The notes below the pieces were generated by a model that was not told the origin of the DNA, did not search any database, and was given only the letters and a program-made list of their open reading frames with translations. Of a stretch of DNA of 64,000 bases, positions 19,853-29,564 are shown one piece after another. The DNA comes from an uncultured Aquimarina sp. GTDB lineage: Bacteria; Bacteroidota; Bacteroidia; Flavobacteriales; Flavobacteriaceae. The stretch lies in contig CANMCO010000005.1 in NCBI GenBank assembly GCA_947496355.1, positions 1-64,000 of the forward strand. Direction: 5' to 3'. The position numbers and the translations under genes were made by a program. Numbering within the stretch: position 1 is the stretch's first letter; every line of letters starts with the position of its first letter.

Positions 19853-21283
19853 ATGAAGAAAATTATTTTTCTAGCATCTTTTATATGCTTTAGTCTTTTT
19901 TTATCGTGTAGCTCAGATGATTCTAGTGCACCTCAACCAACTGCTTGTTTCGAAGTCAGTAAAAACGAAGTAATCGTTGGTGAGGAAGTTCAAATATCTG
20001 ATTGTTCTGAAAATGCTACAGAAATTGTATTCAGTTACAAAATTAATGGAGAAGATATCTCCACAAGTGAATCTCAGTTCGCGCTAGAGTTTTCTATCCC
20101 AGGAGAATATCAAATTACCTTAAGAGCATCCAATGCAGAGGGAGGAGTACATACCATCTTTAAAAATATAACTGTTTTAAATGGTGAAAGTAACTTTAAA
20201 TATTTTGATTATCCGTTAGGAATTAACGCTATCCCTTTAGGATCAGGTATCGATACAGATACCCAAACTTTATATTTTATTGAGGACAATAGGAACTTTA
20301 GTGGACAGACCTCTGAACAAAAATTAATATATAGAGAAATAGATCTAGATAATACCATTAAACAAAGTCTGTTTGTAGGATCAACAGAAGGAAGCCGTTT
20401 TTCTGGTCACTGTATCAGAACAAAAAATAGCTCCAATCAACTTACTTTTGATTTAATACGCTCTGATATAAACTCTTCCCGATCATTTACCATTGCAGAG
20501 AATGGTACTTTTGTAAGTGAAGGTTTTACATCATTAAAAGCTACGCATGGAAATATAGATTTTAATAACGGTAAGGCATTTTATGGGGCTAATTTCGAAT
20601 TTATTGACAGTACCAAGAAGTTTTTCCCGGTTATAGAAATTAGAGATGCGAATAATACAGTCACAAAAACAAATACTTATACTGTTAATTTACCAAATGC
20701 TATTATTGGTGATGTGATTGAAACATCTGACGGATATTTAGGATTTGGTGCTTCTTTTGAACATAACAATGATGACCTAATGCTCTATACTCCTGTTTTG
20801 TATTTTTTCGATACAAACCTAGATTTAGTAGACTACAAAACTTATGAAAATTCTCCACAGAGACCATTTGACATCTCTCTTTTTTATTTATCGAGTTGGT
20901 TTCATATCGAAAAACTAAATTCTGGTAACATTGTCTTATATGGTTTAGACGAAATGATTGTTACAAATTCAGAAGGTGTAGAATTAAAATCAGAAAAGTT
21001 TGGCGATCTTTCCTATGCTGAGGGCTTAGTAAATTTAGGAGATTCTTTTATAATATCAACTCCAGATTTTTTAAGAAAGTTCGATTCTTCGGGAAATGAG
21101 ATTAAAAACGTTTTCTTTGATGGAGATTATACTCCAAATCTTTTCTTAAAAGACAATACCATTTTCTTCATTTCCGCATACAACACGACAGATACAATAG
21201 AAAACCTTGGTAATCTGAGCATCAGAAAAACTTTTATGGGTGCCGTTGATCAAGATCTTAATTTTGTTGATCTCAACAATTAA
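19853..21283 (+). CDS. PKD-domain lipoprotein
   Basis: Protein of 476 aa with a lipoprotein signal (ICFSLFLSCSSDD). A PKD-like Ig domain covers about residues 28-110 (CFEVSKNEVIVGEEVQISD ... GEYQITLRASNAEGG). The remainder is a beta-repeat region that could be propeller-like. Probably a surface-exposed lipoprotein; the substrate or partner is unknown. It is the third gene in a row ending in the same AAAACGCA-type hairpin. Confidence 0.75.
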   Translation: MKKIIFLASFICFSLFLSCSSDDSSAPQPTACFEVSKNEVIVGEEVQISDCSENATEIVFSYKINGEDISTSESQFALEFSIPGEYQITLRASNAEGGVHTIFKNITVLNGESNFKYFDYPLGINAIPLGSGIDTDTQTLYFIEDNRNFSGQTSEQKLIYREIDLDNTIKQSLFVGSTEGSRFSGHCIRTKNSSNQLTFDLIRSDINSSRSFTIAENGTFVSEGFTSLKATHGNIDFNNGKAFYGANFEFIDSTKKFFPVIEIRDANNTVTKTNTYTVNLPNAIIGDVIETSDGYLGFGASFEHNNDDLMLYTPVLYFFDTNLDLVDYKTYENSPQRPFDISLFYLSSWFHIEKLNSGNIVLYGLDEMIVTNSEGVELKSEKFGDLSYAEGLVNLGDSFIISTPDFLRKFDSSGNEIKNVFFDGDYTPNLFLKDNTIFFISAYNTTDTIENLGNLSIRKTFMGAVDQDLNFVDLNN

Positions 21284-21305
21284 TATATAGTTGTTTAAAA
21301 AACTT

Positions 21306-21340
21306 AAAACGCAACCATGATGGTTGCGTTTTTCTTTTTT
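21306..21340 (+). terminator. Rho-independent terminator
   Basis: AAAACGCAACCA and TGGTTGCGTTTT pair perfectly around a 3-base loop, followed by TTTCTTTTTT. Confidence 0.92.
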
Positions 21341-21396
21341 AGAAACCAAATTTTAGTTTAAAACACCTTAAATACAGGACTAGATTCATTAAAATC

Positions 21397-21426
21397 TTGA
21401 AGTTTTATAAGAATCTGCTATATTTG
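21397..21426 (+). promoter_or_regulatory. Bacteroidota-type promoter for the SPOR gene
   Basis: TTG at 21397-21399 and TATATTTG at 21419-21426 are separated by 19 bases, matching the family consensus, 22 bases before the ATG at 21449. Confidence 0.75.
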
Positions 21427-21448
21427 AACGTATTAAAACTTAACAACC

Positions 21449-22054
21449 ATGGCTTTTATCACAGACGAAGAATTACAAGAACTTAAGGATCAAATAGATA
21501 AAGTAGAAGAAGAAAAGCGTTCTGCCACTTACCTTAGCGAGAAAGCTGTTAAGGATGAGAAGGAAAATTCTAGAAAATTTAAAATTGCGACAATTATTCT
21601 AGGCATACTCGCTTTACTTGGTGTTGCAGGAACCGTATATTTCATGAATTTTAGCACGCCTTCTGATATGATTTCACAAAAAGATCATAAATCAGAATTA
21701 GGAATTCGTGATAATAAAATTTCTGAGTTAGAAGCAACCCTTCAAAATCTTTCTATGAATCAAGAATTAGCTTCAGACGGCAATACAGAGTCTGCTGGCT
21801 CTTTGGATGGAGAGATCGTATATGCTGTTCAAATTGGTGCTTTTGAAGAAAAGAATCTATCCCTGTACTCTGATAACTTTGTCAATTTTAAAGAAATTAA
21901 AAGTGAAGGGTTTAATAAATACGCTTTAGGAAATTTTGAAACACTCACTGAGGCAAAGCGTTTTCGAAGAGAATTAGTTCGACTAGGTTTTAGAAATGCT
22001 TTTATAGGTTCTTATCAGGATGGAAAGCGCATAAAAATAGAAGAAGCTTGGTAA
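21449..22054 (+). CDS. SPOR-domain single-pass membrane protein
   Basis: Protein of 201 aa: an N-terminal cytoplasmic coiled coil rich in E and K (about 5-45), one transmembrane helix (IATIILGILALLGVAGTVYF, about 48-67), a short linker helix, and a C-terminal SPOR domain from about residue 126 (VYAVQIGAFEEK ... FRRELVRLGFRNAFIGSY). SPOR domains bind denuded glycan strands of septal peptidoglycan, so a division- or envelope-related role is inferred. Monocistronic, between its own promoter and terminator. Confidence 0.85.
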   Translation: MAFITDEELQELKDQIDKVEEEKRSATYLSEKAVKDEKENSRKFKIATIILGILALLGVAGTVYFMNFSTPSDMISQKDHKSELGIRDNKISELEATLQNLSMNQELASDGNTESAGSLDGEIVYAVQIGAFEEKNLSLYSDNFVNFKEIKSEGFNKYALGNFETLTEAKRFRRELVRLGFRNAFIGSYQDGKRIKIEEAW

Positions 22055-22061
22055 AAAAATA

Positions 22062-22089
22062 AAAAAAGGAGGCAAATGCCTCCTTTTTT
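22062..22089. terminator. Bidirectional hairpin terminator
   Basis: AAAAAAGGAGGCA and TGCCTCCTTTTTT pair perfectly around a 2-base loop; A and T runs on both sides let it serve both the SPOR gene and the convergent DUF6515 gene. Confidence 0.92.
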
Positions 22090-22109
22090 GATCAATCAAC
22101 TCAACATAA

Positions 22110-22460
22110 TCACACATTCACAACAATATAATTTCTTCCTGATCTCTTGTAATACACTCCTTTGTGCGTGTAGTACTTTGTTCCTCGAACTTTGACTACT
22201 CTATATCCTCTTGGCAATGTAGTCACTCGCACTCCCACAGGAGCAACAACAGTTCTATATGCTCTATTCTTTTTTACGTACCACACACCTCCACTTCTGT
22301 AGTACCGCACATTATTATGCACTACAATCCTAGGGTGATGTAATTTGGTTACTACAACTCCTCTAGCCGGCCTTACAGCAACTGTGGTAGCACATGACGT
22401 TGTTAAAAAAGAGACTAGTAAAATTGGTAAAAACATTTTCAGTATCGTATTCATATCCAT
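22110..22460 (-). CDS. DUF6515-like small lipoprotein
   Basis: Protein of 116 aa (ATG at 22460; a second ATG two codons later is equally possible). It has lipobox LTTSC and then a basic, Val/Tyr-rich domain with the pattern HHPRIVVHNNVRYYRSGGVW and YYTHKGVYYKRSGRNY, typical of DUF6515 proteins in Bacteroidota. The function is unknown. Confidence 0.75.
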   Translation of the reverse strand: MDMNTILKMFLPILLVSFLTTSCATTVAVRPARGVVVTKLHHPRIVVHNNVRYYRSGGVWYVKKNRAYRTVVAPVGVRVTTLPRGYRVVKVRGTKYYTHKGVYYKRSGRNYIVVNV

Positions 22461-22519
22461 AGTTTTTTGTTTCTTACTATCTAAGACATGAATATTCCTA
22501 AAAGGTTTAATCCTTATTT

Positions 22520-23071
22520 TTATTTCTCTACATAATCTTGTATCGGGATACCATCTATGATGACGTTTTCGAGGACAGATCTACCGTCTTTTACATACAC
22601 CAAGGCATATACATTTTCCCTAAGATCATCACTATTGGCTTCAGTATAGGTTCGTTCTGTATCTTTAGCTTTGGTTTCTTCCATATAAAATCTATTAAAG
22701 GGAAGCTCAAAATTTATTATTTCTTTATAATTTCCAGTAACCTTTGCCATGACATAGTCTTTATTAATATCAAGAGGTTCTTTACTGATCTGAACGACTT
22801 TAGCAAAACCTTGATCATCCTTTTCAATATATACCCTTACTTTATTTCCATACGTATATGAAGTATCTTTCATTGCGAAAGAATTCATCTCATACCAAAG
22901 CGTAATATACTTTCCTCTAAAAGGATCTGTAGGGTCAATAGGTCTGGTTTTAAACTTATAAGCAGTACCAGATACCAGGATGTCTTCACTTTCCCAAATC
23001 ATTTGTATAGGAACAAAAATCTGTACTAATGCTAATACTATGAATCCTATTAATATGTATATCGTTTTCAT
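22520..23071 (-). CDS. GDYXXLXY-family membrane-anchored protein
   Basis: Protein of 183 aa with an N-terminal hydrophobic anchor (IYILIGFIVLALVQIFVPIQMI). The mature part contains the family pattern: RPIDPTDPFRGKYITLWYEM and a variant of the name-giving motif (GNYKEIINFELPF). The start codon is 12 bases after the stop of the DUF2157 gene, the usual partner of this family, so they form an operon. The biochemical role is unknown. Confidence 0.85.
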   Translation of the reverse strand: MKTIYILIGFIVLALVQIFVPIQMIWESEDILVSGTAYKFKTRPIDPTDPFRGKYITLWYEMNSFAMKDTSYTYGNKVRVYIEKDDQGFAKVVQISKEPLDINKDYVMAKVTGNYKEIINFELPFNRFYMEETKAKDTERTYTEANSDDLRENVYALVYVKDGRSVLENVIIDGIPIQDYVEK

Positions 23072-23083
23072 TCGTTCTTTCTT

Positions 23084-24364
23084 TTAGTTATTCTTAATAC
23101 GTTGTTGTTTTTTTAGCATAACATAATTGGTTACAAAGAATCCAGATCCTACCAGAACAAACAATACTCCTCTAATCACGAAACTCATTCCTGTATCAAA
23201 AAACCTGCAAACAATAAGTGTTGAGACAATCAACAATCCATAGTTAAGTATTTTGAAATCGAATCTATCTGCTCCTATTTTTATAGCAGACATCCCGAGA
23301 GCAAATACCAACAGATTCATTAGTATCACAGGTAAAATTTCGACAGAATACAATAGAAAATAAACCAAACAAAAGATTACAAAGGCTGCCTGAAACAGAT
23401 TGATAGTTTTCCATCCTTTTTTTGAAATTGTATACCCTAAAATAGATGATGCGATAAGAAATAAAACAATAGATACATACAATTCTTGAAGATCGTAGTT
23501 AAACGTATTAGGAAGCTCATCCCAAATCCAGCGAAAAGTAAATATCATTAAAGATATTACAGTTCCTAATGATCCAATAATAAGAGAACCATTTCTAAGT
23601 GTTCTTACATCTTTAAAAACCGAAAGTCTACCCACATTATATAACAAGCCAAACAAGGTAATGTACATTACAAACCCAAGATTGCCTTTACCCACAAAAG
23701 CACTAAGTGCTATTACAATACTTGCAGGTACAACCCAATTAAAGATTGTAGCCGTATTACTAGATACCCTATTTTTCAATAGATTATAGTAATGAGGAAT
23801 GATCGCCAATAACAAAACAATGTACAACCAAGGCGTTTGCGTGTTTCTATAGTTCCATAGACCTACTTCTATAGCGTAATATGCACTTAATACTATAGTA
23901 AGCAAAGCGACCGCATGAGATCGCAATAAATAAATTAAAGGTAAAGAGAGTACAATCCAGATAAGAAGGAAAGATCCTAATTCACCAGGGATATTATAAA
24001 TCTGACTTACCAAAGAGATGCAGGCTCCTACCGAAAATAGAAGAAATGTACCCGATGCTTCGCGCCACGTGTTACTTTTTTCTTTAAGAATAGAAAAACC
24101 TGCCAGTACCTGCCCTAAAACCAAAGGAACAAATGCCAACATAGTCTTTGTCAACTTCGAGAAATCATCCCAATTATGGGCTAGCATTAAAATAATACCC
24201 GCACCAACCAACATGGCACCAAAAATCCCAAAAATCATAAATAGTTTATTGGGTTTCCCTATATCTTTGATGGCATAATATTGTTCTATTTTTTCTGAAA
24301 GTTCTGGTGAGATCACTTTATCCTTTACCAAGACCTTCAGTTCTTTATTAAATTTTGAACTCAT
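23084..24364 (-). CDS. DUF2157 polytopic membrane protein
   Basis: Protein of 426 aa from the ATG at 24364 (MSSKFNKELKVLVKDKVIS). A short cytoplasmic helical segment is followed by about twelve hydrophobic helices; the LMLAHNWDDFSKLTKTMLAF segment is the DUF2157 signature. The longer frame upstream runs across a terminator-like hairpin and was rejected. It sits immediately upstream of the GDYXXLXY gene; function unknown. Confidence 0.85.
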   Translation of the reverse strand: MSSKFNKELKVLVKDKVISPELSEKIEQYYAIKDIGKPNKLFMIFGIFGAMLVGAGIILMLAHNWDDFSKLTKTMLAFVPLVLGQVLAGFSILKEKSNTWREASGTFLLFSVGACISLVSQIYNIPGELGSFLLIWIVLSLPLIYLLRSHAVALLTIVLSAYYAIEVGLWNYRNTQTPWLYIVLLLAIIPHYYNLLKNRVSSNTATIFNWVVPASIVIALSAFVGKGNLGFVMYITLFGLLYNVGRLSVFKDVRTLRNGSLIIGSLGTVISLMIFTFRWIWDELPNTFNYDLQELYVSIVLFLIASSILGYTISKKGWKTINLFQAAFVIFCLVYFLLYSVEILPVILMNLLVFALGMSAIKIGADRFDFKILNYGLLIVSTLIVCRFFDTGMSFVIRGVLFVLVGSGFFVTNYVMLKKQQRIKNN

Positions 24365-24398
24365 AATACTGAGATTATATAGTGTTATTAATGTAAAT

Positions 24399-24431
24399 AA
24401 AAAAGACGGCTGCAGCCACACAACCGCCTTT
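24399..24431 (-). terminator. Hairpin terminator of the YiaA/YiaB gene
   Basis: On the minus strand AAGGCGGTTGT pairs with GCAGCCGTCTT (eleven pairs including three G-T), followed by a T run. It separates the 24520-24996 gene from the DUF2157 gene. Confidence 0.7.
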
Positions 24432-24519
24432 CTAATCATCAAAACAAGGAGCCTCCCCCCGGACACCAATCAATTATGAAAAAACACAATTAATTAGCAT
24501 GACTCCTTCTTTTGATAAC

Positions 24520-24996
24520 TTACTTCTCCTGATTTTCGATAAACTTCTTATCCCTGGTATTCTTTTGCACCGCAATGGCTGCAAATAAACTTAAGGTAAA
24601 AGACATTCCATAAAAGCCTTTCTCACTAAGCTCCAAGTCAGAGTTCCATAAACCGATAATCAATAATAAAATTGAAGTAATGGTTGTAAACCAACTAATC
24701 CCATAATAAATATCCGTAACCGGAATCCCTTCTAATCTATCCCTAACACTTTTTTGTACAGATACTGCAGAGAACAATCCAAATAACAGGATCGTAAAGT
24801 AGTATCCTTTTTCGTTGAGCCACATATCGGCATTCCACAGACCGGTGCAATAGGATATCATACCTATAAATAATGCTGACCATGATGCCGATATAAAAGC
24901 TGGTGTTGGCTTTTGATCATAAACTTTAATCTCTTTTTTTTCTAAATTTTCGTTTACTGTATCCTCAGATACGTCATTACTAAATTTGTACTCCAT
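24520..24996 (-). CDS. YiaA/YiaB-family inner membrane protein
   Basis: Protein of 158 aa with two similar halves, each of two hydrophobic helices: one ends [16 protein letters not shown] and VSVQKSVRD, the other [16 protein letters not shown] and IAVQKNTRD. This duplicated pattern defines the YiaA/YiaB family. The N-terminal ~35 residues are acidic and cytoplasmic. The function is unknown. Confidence 0.88.
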   Translation of the reverse strand: MEYKFSNDVSEDTVNENLEKKEIKVYDQKPTPAFISASWSALFIGMISYCTGLWNADMWLNEKGYYFTILLFGLFSAVSVQKSVRDRLEGIPVTDIYYGISWFTTITSILLLIIGLWNSDLELSEKGFYGMSFTLSLFAAIAVQKNTRDKKFIENQEK

Positions 24997-25175
24997 GATA
25001 ATTAATTTTGATGATTAATTTAATGTTCAGTTATGATGTTTGAACAGGACAAATGTGCGATGATTCTCTAATGCAGCAAATTCAATTTTTAAAAAAAACT
25101 TACGATATATTTTAACTAATTATTTACATTAATCAATATTCATAGTATATTTGACATCATCAAGCTTACGATATA

Positions 25176-26657
25176 ATGAGTACTATTTCCTCTATAATAA
25201 GCACCCTTTCAGACGAAGAAAAGCGAAGTTTTATCGCTTTACTAAAGCAAAAGAACAAAAGAAACGATACCAAAAACATACAGCTATTCAAGCTTTTGGA
25301 CGCTTCAGAAACTTCTAAAAATCTTGATATACAGATCTATGGAAAACCATCTAAAGGTGCTTTTCATGCACTTTGTAAAAGATTACATGACAGTTTAATT
25401 GATTTTGTAGCTTCTAAGAGTTTTGAAGGCGAAACTTCTGAAGAAATGGAAATCATGAAACTACTGCTAGCCAGTAGAATATTCTTTGAACAAAAGCAAT
25501 ATAAGATTGCTCTAAAAACGATTCAGAAAGCAGAACAAAAGGCCAAAACTTACGATCTTTTTACCATTCTTAACGAAATTTACTATACCAAAATTCAATA
25601 TGCTCATATTAATACAAGTGCACCACTAGAGAGATTGATTTCAGATTTTAAAAGCAATAAAGAAGCCATACAGCAAGAAGAAAACCTGAACCTCTTCTAC
25701 GCTACGGTACAGAATGCTTTGGTGCAACAGAAAAGAGGTTTTATTGATATTATAAAAAATACCCTGGCAAAATTTGGGATTTCGATTACCCAGGGTCTTA
25801 CCTTCAGATCCTTGTTCAAAATCCTGGAGATCACCAATAAGGCAGCACAGGAAACCAGGGACTATTTTGCGATACTACCTTTTGTAGAAGAAACTTATAC
25901 CCAGATTGAAGCCAAAGAAGACTTGATCGACAAACACTTGTTTTATCATATTCAGATCTTGTACTATGTAGCCAATGCATATTTTAGGAATAAGAATTTT
26001 GCTGCCTCACAACATTATCTTTCTTTAATGAAGGATCAGATGCAGAAACATCAACAAAAATATTACCGGAGATTTTTTCCGCAGTACACTTTACTCCACA
26101 CTTTTAATCTTAATTATACGGGGCATGCAGAACAAGCAATTTCAGAATTAGCAATGTTTGATGATGACCGACATAAAGAACAAATTGTTTATCTATTGGA
26201 TCTAAAACTAAGTCTAATTGTATTTTACTTTCAACAACAACAATTTAAAGAATCGCTTAGTGTACTTAACAATCTATACCACAGCGACCAATGGTATACA
26301 GAAAAAGCCGGAGTACTATGGGTGATAAAAAAGAGCTTGGTAGAAATCCTATTGCATATTGAACTTGATAACCTTGATCTGGTAGAATCCAGAGTGAATA
26401 GTTTTAGAAAAAAGTACGGTACATACCTAAAAAACCACGGAGAGATTCGTGTGCTTGAGTTCTTAAAACTTATACTAGAGTATTACCGTAAGCCAGAAAT
26501 CATAACTACAGACATATTCAGAAATAAGATCCAAAACTCATTAACCATCCCTCCCGCCGAACAAGAAGATATTTTTGAAATGAGTTTCTATGCCTGGTTA
26601 AAGTCTAAAGCAGAGGAAACTGATTTATATACCACTACATTGGCATTAGTACGTTAA
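25176..26657 (+). CDS. Cytosolic helical-repeat protein of unknown function
   Basis: Protein of 493 aa with no signal peptide or membrane helix. It is almost entirely helical, with TPR-like pairs (QYKIALKTIQKAEQKAKTY; FAASQHYLSLMKDQMQKH; QFKESLSVLNNLYHSDQW). The N-terminus (LSDEEKRSFIALLKQKNKR) recurs in uncharacterised Bacteroidota proteins of similar size. A TATATTTG -7-like element lies at 25146-25153. A scaffold or adaptor role is only inferred from the fold. Confidence 0.7.
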   Translation: MSTISSIISTLSDEEKRSFIALLKQKNKRNDTKNIQLFKLLDASETSKNLDIQIYGKPSKGAFHALCKRLHDSLIDFVASKSFEGETSEEMEIMKLLLASRIFFEQKQYKIALKTIQKAEQKAKTYDLFTILNEIYYTKIQYAHINTSAPLERLISDFKSNKEAIQQEENLNLFYATVQNALVQQKRGFIDIIKNTLAKFGISITQGLTFRSLFKILEITNKAAQETRDYFAILPFVEETYTQIEAKEDLIDKHLFYHIQILYYVANAYFRNKNFAASQHYLSLMKDQMQKHQQKYYRRFFPQYTLLHTFNLNYTGHAEQAISELAMFDDDRHKEQIVYLLDLKLSLIVFYFQQQQFKESLSVLNNLYHSDQWYTEKAGVLWVIKKSLVEILLHIELDNLDLVESRVNSFRKKYGTYLKNHGEIRVLEFLKLILEYYRKPEIITTDIFRNKIQNSLTIPPAEQEDIFEMSFYAWLKSKAEETDLYTTTLALVR

Positions 26658-26769
26658 ATACAGTTAAAAAAAACAAATTGGTATCTTAATTACGTAGTAA
26701 TTATTCCTTAATAAACAGTACATTAGAAATCATTAATCTGCATCAAGACATCAATCAAAAAACACAATC

Positions 26770-27579
26770 ATGAAAAAAACAACTGTACTATTAACTACCC
26801 TTGTCTTAATCTGGAATTTCAACACAAACGCTCAATCAGAAATTGAACAAATTAACACCACTTTACAACATTATACAGAAGGCACAGCAAATGGAGAACC
26901 AGAACGATTAAAAAAAGCGTTTCATAAAGATTTTAACCTATTTATTGTAGATAGTGACACTCTAAAAGTAATAGAAGGTGCAGGCTATATAGAGCGTGTT
27001 GAAAAGGGTAAGAAATACAATCGAGTTGGAAAAATAGTCGCTGTTGATTATGAAAATGATGCTGCATCTGCAAAGATCGAGGTCTATTTTCCTGATAGAA
27101 AAAGAATCGCCACCGATTACCTTTTGCTATTAAAAATAGAAGGTACTTGGAAAATAATGCATAAAATCATTGATCTAAATGCTTTTGAAAAAGTAGTAGA
27201 TCTACAGGTCAAAAACACTTTAGAAATTGACAATATCAATACCACCTTACTACATTATATAGAAGGTACCGCAAATAGCGACACCAAAAGGTTAGACAAG
27301 GCGTTTCATAAAGATTTTAACCTGTATTACATTAAAAATGAGGCTTTGGAGATCATCTCAGGGCAAAAGTACATGACCAATTTTACCAATGGCAAAACAT
27401 ACAATCGTATTGGCAAAGTATTATCGATTGACTATGAAGATACAGCTGGACTTGCCAAAATACAGGTATTAATGCCCGATAGAGATAGAGTAGCCATAGA
27501 TTATTTATTATTACTTAAAATAAAAGGAACCTGGAAAATAATTCATAAATCCTTTACCTCTAAAACGTATAGCAAGTAA
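26770..27579 (+). CDS. Secreted protein with two lumazine-binding-like (NTF2-fold) domains
   Basis: Protein of 269 aa with a signal peptide (ending NTNAQ). It contains two copies of a ~120-residue domain: INTTLQHYTEGTANGEPERL ... AFHKDFNLFIV (about 28-140) and INTTLLHYIEGTANSDTKRL ... AFHKDFNLYYI (about 157-265). Each copy ends in DYLLLLKIxGTWKIxHK. The pattern matches the putative lumazine-binding (Lumazine_bd_2/SnoaL-like) family; the ligand is unknown. Single-domain members are the norm, so this is a tandem internal duplication. Confidence 0.8.
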   Translation: MKKTTVLLTTLVLIWNFNTNAQSEIEQINTTLQHYTEGTANGEPERLKKAFHKDFNLFIVDSDTLKVIEGAGYIERVEKGKKYNRVGKIVAVDYENDAASAKIEVYFPDRKRIATDYLLLLKIEGTWKIMHKIIDLNAFEKVVDLQVKNTLEIDNINTTLLHYIEGTANSDTKRLDKAFHKDFNLYYIKNEALEIISGQKYMTNFTNGKTYNRIGKVLSIDYEDTAGLAKIQVLMPDRDRVAIDYLLLLKIKGTWKIIHKSFTSKTYSK

Positions 27580-27593
27580 CTTAAAAATAATGC

Positions 27594-27630
27594 ATAAAAA
27601 ACGGGGTCGCATAGGAATACGAACCCGTTG
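27594..27630 (-). terminator. Hairpin between convergent genes
   Basis: On the minus strand ACGGGTTCG pairs with CGACCCCGT (one G-T) around an 18-base interior that can extend the stem, followed by a run of T. It lies just beyond the S41 peptidase stop. Confidence 0.75.
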
Positions 27631-27650
27631 TATAATTAAAATCAGCCTTA

Positions 27651-29048
27651 TTATTTCATTAATACCTCAATAGCTCTATCAATACCGCCATCTTTTTGAT
27701 CGGCAAAATCACTATCTGATAGTAGTGGTGCTTGATTTTCTGCAGATGGCCCTACTCCTATTCCTTCATATACGATTCCCTGGGCATCGCTATATACCTC
27801 ATTAGACAAACTTATTAGTCCCCCGTTTGGCAGTTGATGAATAAGTACATCAGAAAAAATACCATTGGTATTTTCTCCCACGATCGTAACATTAGGTAAA
27901 TCTTTCATGCATAGCGTAAATACCTCGGCCGCACTAGCAGTTAACGGACTTGTTAAAAGAACAATATCTCCTGTAAACTGAAAATCCCCCATTGGACCTA
28001 AAGAATAGGTTATTTGCTCTGTAAAACTATCTCCTAGTCGTGCTTTTTTAGAAAAAACGGTACGTTGCTGATCCATAAAACGTGATGCAATTTCTATTGA
28101 AACCCTATCAAGCCCCCCTCCATTAATCCTAACATCAATAATGAGCTTGGTAATTCCAGCATCTTTAATATCACCCATCATACGATCTACTGCTTCTTTT
28201 AATTTTGTCAACTCATCACCAGGTGTATCGCTAAACCCTGCCATCCCAAGAATATTAACATACCCAATATCATTATTAATCAACGTCCAGATAAGATTAC
28301 CACTAGGATCTGATTCAAAGGTATTTTGCAGATATTTTTCAAGTACAATATTTGATTTTTGATCTACAAGATTATCATAATCTTCTTCATTTTCAATAAC
28401 CAGATTTCCGCTTAGGTTTGCGTTTAATCGTTCAAATAATTTAGGCGTTCCCGCATTTACAAAAATTCCTTTTGCTTCATCAATAACGTTTACATGACCA
28501 TCTTCTAGTAAAAGCACCAACTCCTCTAGCGTTGTATATAAATTAGCATCCGTGACTTGATCACGTAAGCTTTCGTATTGTGCCCAGTCTACATTTTTCT
28601 CATCAAAAAATGCATAATAATCATTAAAAGTGTTCCAGAAATGATCAAAGTTTACTTGGGCATCAGCCGTATTGGCAATTTGATCCGGAAGACAAGCTTG
28701 ATTTTGATCTGATAAACGGGTAAGTGTAAGTGGTGATAAAAATTGTTCTGAGTCTAACGCAAGTTCTGTAGCGGTAGGGTTAAAGGATGAAATCGCAAAG
28801 TCACTCACATTAAAATCATCAGCAAGAACACATCCTGCAGCCGATATGTTGTACCACACATCGCTGCCTTCTTTAAACTCTATAATATACCCTTTGTCTG
28901 CAGATAGCCAAATACCATCTAGCGGATTCGTAACAGGCGGTTGATCATCATCAGACTGGCAGGATACGCCAATAAACAGTAAAGAACATAAAGAAGCGCC
29001 CCATAAGATTTTAAACATCCTTTTTTTGATAAACAGTGTTGGTTTCAT
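27651..29048 (-). CDS. S41-family peptidase lipoprotein
   Basis: Protein of 465 aa from the ATG at 29048, with lipobox IGVSC. A short beta domain (SDADKG-type, about 35-110) is followed by a tail-specific-protease-like S41 domain: GYVNILGMAGF, IDVRINGGG and the nucleophile segment SPLTASAAEVF (Ser near residue 370), then VGENTNGIFSD. No PDZ domain is obvious. It is likely an extracytoplasmic serine protease; its substrate is unknown. Confidence 0.88.
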   Translation of the reverse strand: MKPTLFIKKRMFKILWGASLCSLLFIGVSCQSDDDQPPVTNPLDGIWLSADKGYIIEFKEGSDVWYNISAAGCVLADDFNVSDFAISSFNPTATELALDSEQFLSPLTLTRLSDQNQACLPDQIANTADAQVNFDHFWNTFNDYYAFFDEKNVDWAQYESLRDQVTDANLYTTLEELVLLLEDGHVNVIDEAKGIFVNAGTPKLFERLNANLSGNLVIENEEDYDNLVDQKSNIVLEKYLQNTFESDPSGNLIWTLINNDIGYVNILGMAGFSDTPGDELTKLKEAVDRMMGDIKDAGITKLIIDVRINGGGLDRVSIEIASRFMDQQRTVFSKKARLGDSFTEQITYSLGPMGDFQFTGDIVLLTSPLTASAAEVFTLCMKDLPNVTIVGENTNGIFSDVLIHQLPNGGLISLSNEVYSDAQGIVYEGIGVGPSAENQAPLLSDSDFADQKDGGIDRAIEVLMK

Positions 29049-29185
29049 ATTGTTTATTTTTTTGATTTGTGAATTGTTCGTTGTTAAAGACAATAGAAAA
29101 AGTAAAACGTTACAAAAGCATCTAGATTTAATCCTCCTTCCGTCGGATCACTTTATGTGACGTAGCACCTCCATTTCACACTTAC

Positions 29186-29262
29186 CCGTCAGTTCGAGTG
29201 TTTTGTTAGAACGTAGTAAAAACAAAATGCCCGCCTGCCGGACGGGCAGGTATCGAGAACCT
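29186..29262. repeat. Dispersed repeat with GC-rich palindrome
   Basis: A CGTCAGTTCGAGTG ... TATCGAGAAC arrangement encloses the palindrome CCTGCCGGACGGGCAGG (29233-29249). This kind of element, with a TCGAG-type pair of ends, is widely scattered between flavobacterial genes. It begins the gene-poor stretch 29049-29770. Confidence 0.5.
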
Positions 29263-29405
29263 TTTATGATCGAGATCTTATACACTTTATTTCTTATAAT
29301 CTACTGTGGTTTCCCGTAAGGATGTTTAGAAAGTTGGTTGTAGGTTAGTAGCTATTGAAGGAATAATAGCAATTGCTATTGTACAATTGTTGTCTATAAT
29401 GCTAA

Positions 29406-29564
29406 AAAAACAAAGATTATGAAAAAACAATCTCGAAAGAGATAAAAATCTTGATTCTCAGGGTTACTAAGTCTATTGACTTTACTATGCTCTTAGTCAG
29501 AGTTTGGCTGTCAATAAATCCACAAAATTTATTAACATCCTTAAAAACAAAGATTATGAAAAAA
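29406..29564 (+). repeat. 22-bp direct repeat, each copy containing an ATG
   Basis: AAAAACAAAGATTATGAAAA plus AA occurs identically at 29406-29427 and 29543-29564. Each copy ends in an ATG followed by Lys codons: the first opens an 8-codon frame, the second the 34-codon frame at 29556. The copies look like a duplicated leader and start region. Confidence 0.7.

Noticed and set aside
23084..24469. Longer start for the DUF2157 protein
   Set aside because: The added N-terminus is translated from a terminator-like hairpin region and is not family-like; ATG at 24364 gives the usual start.
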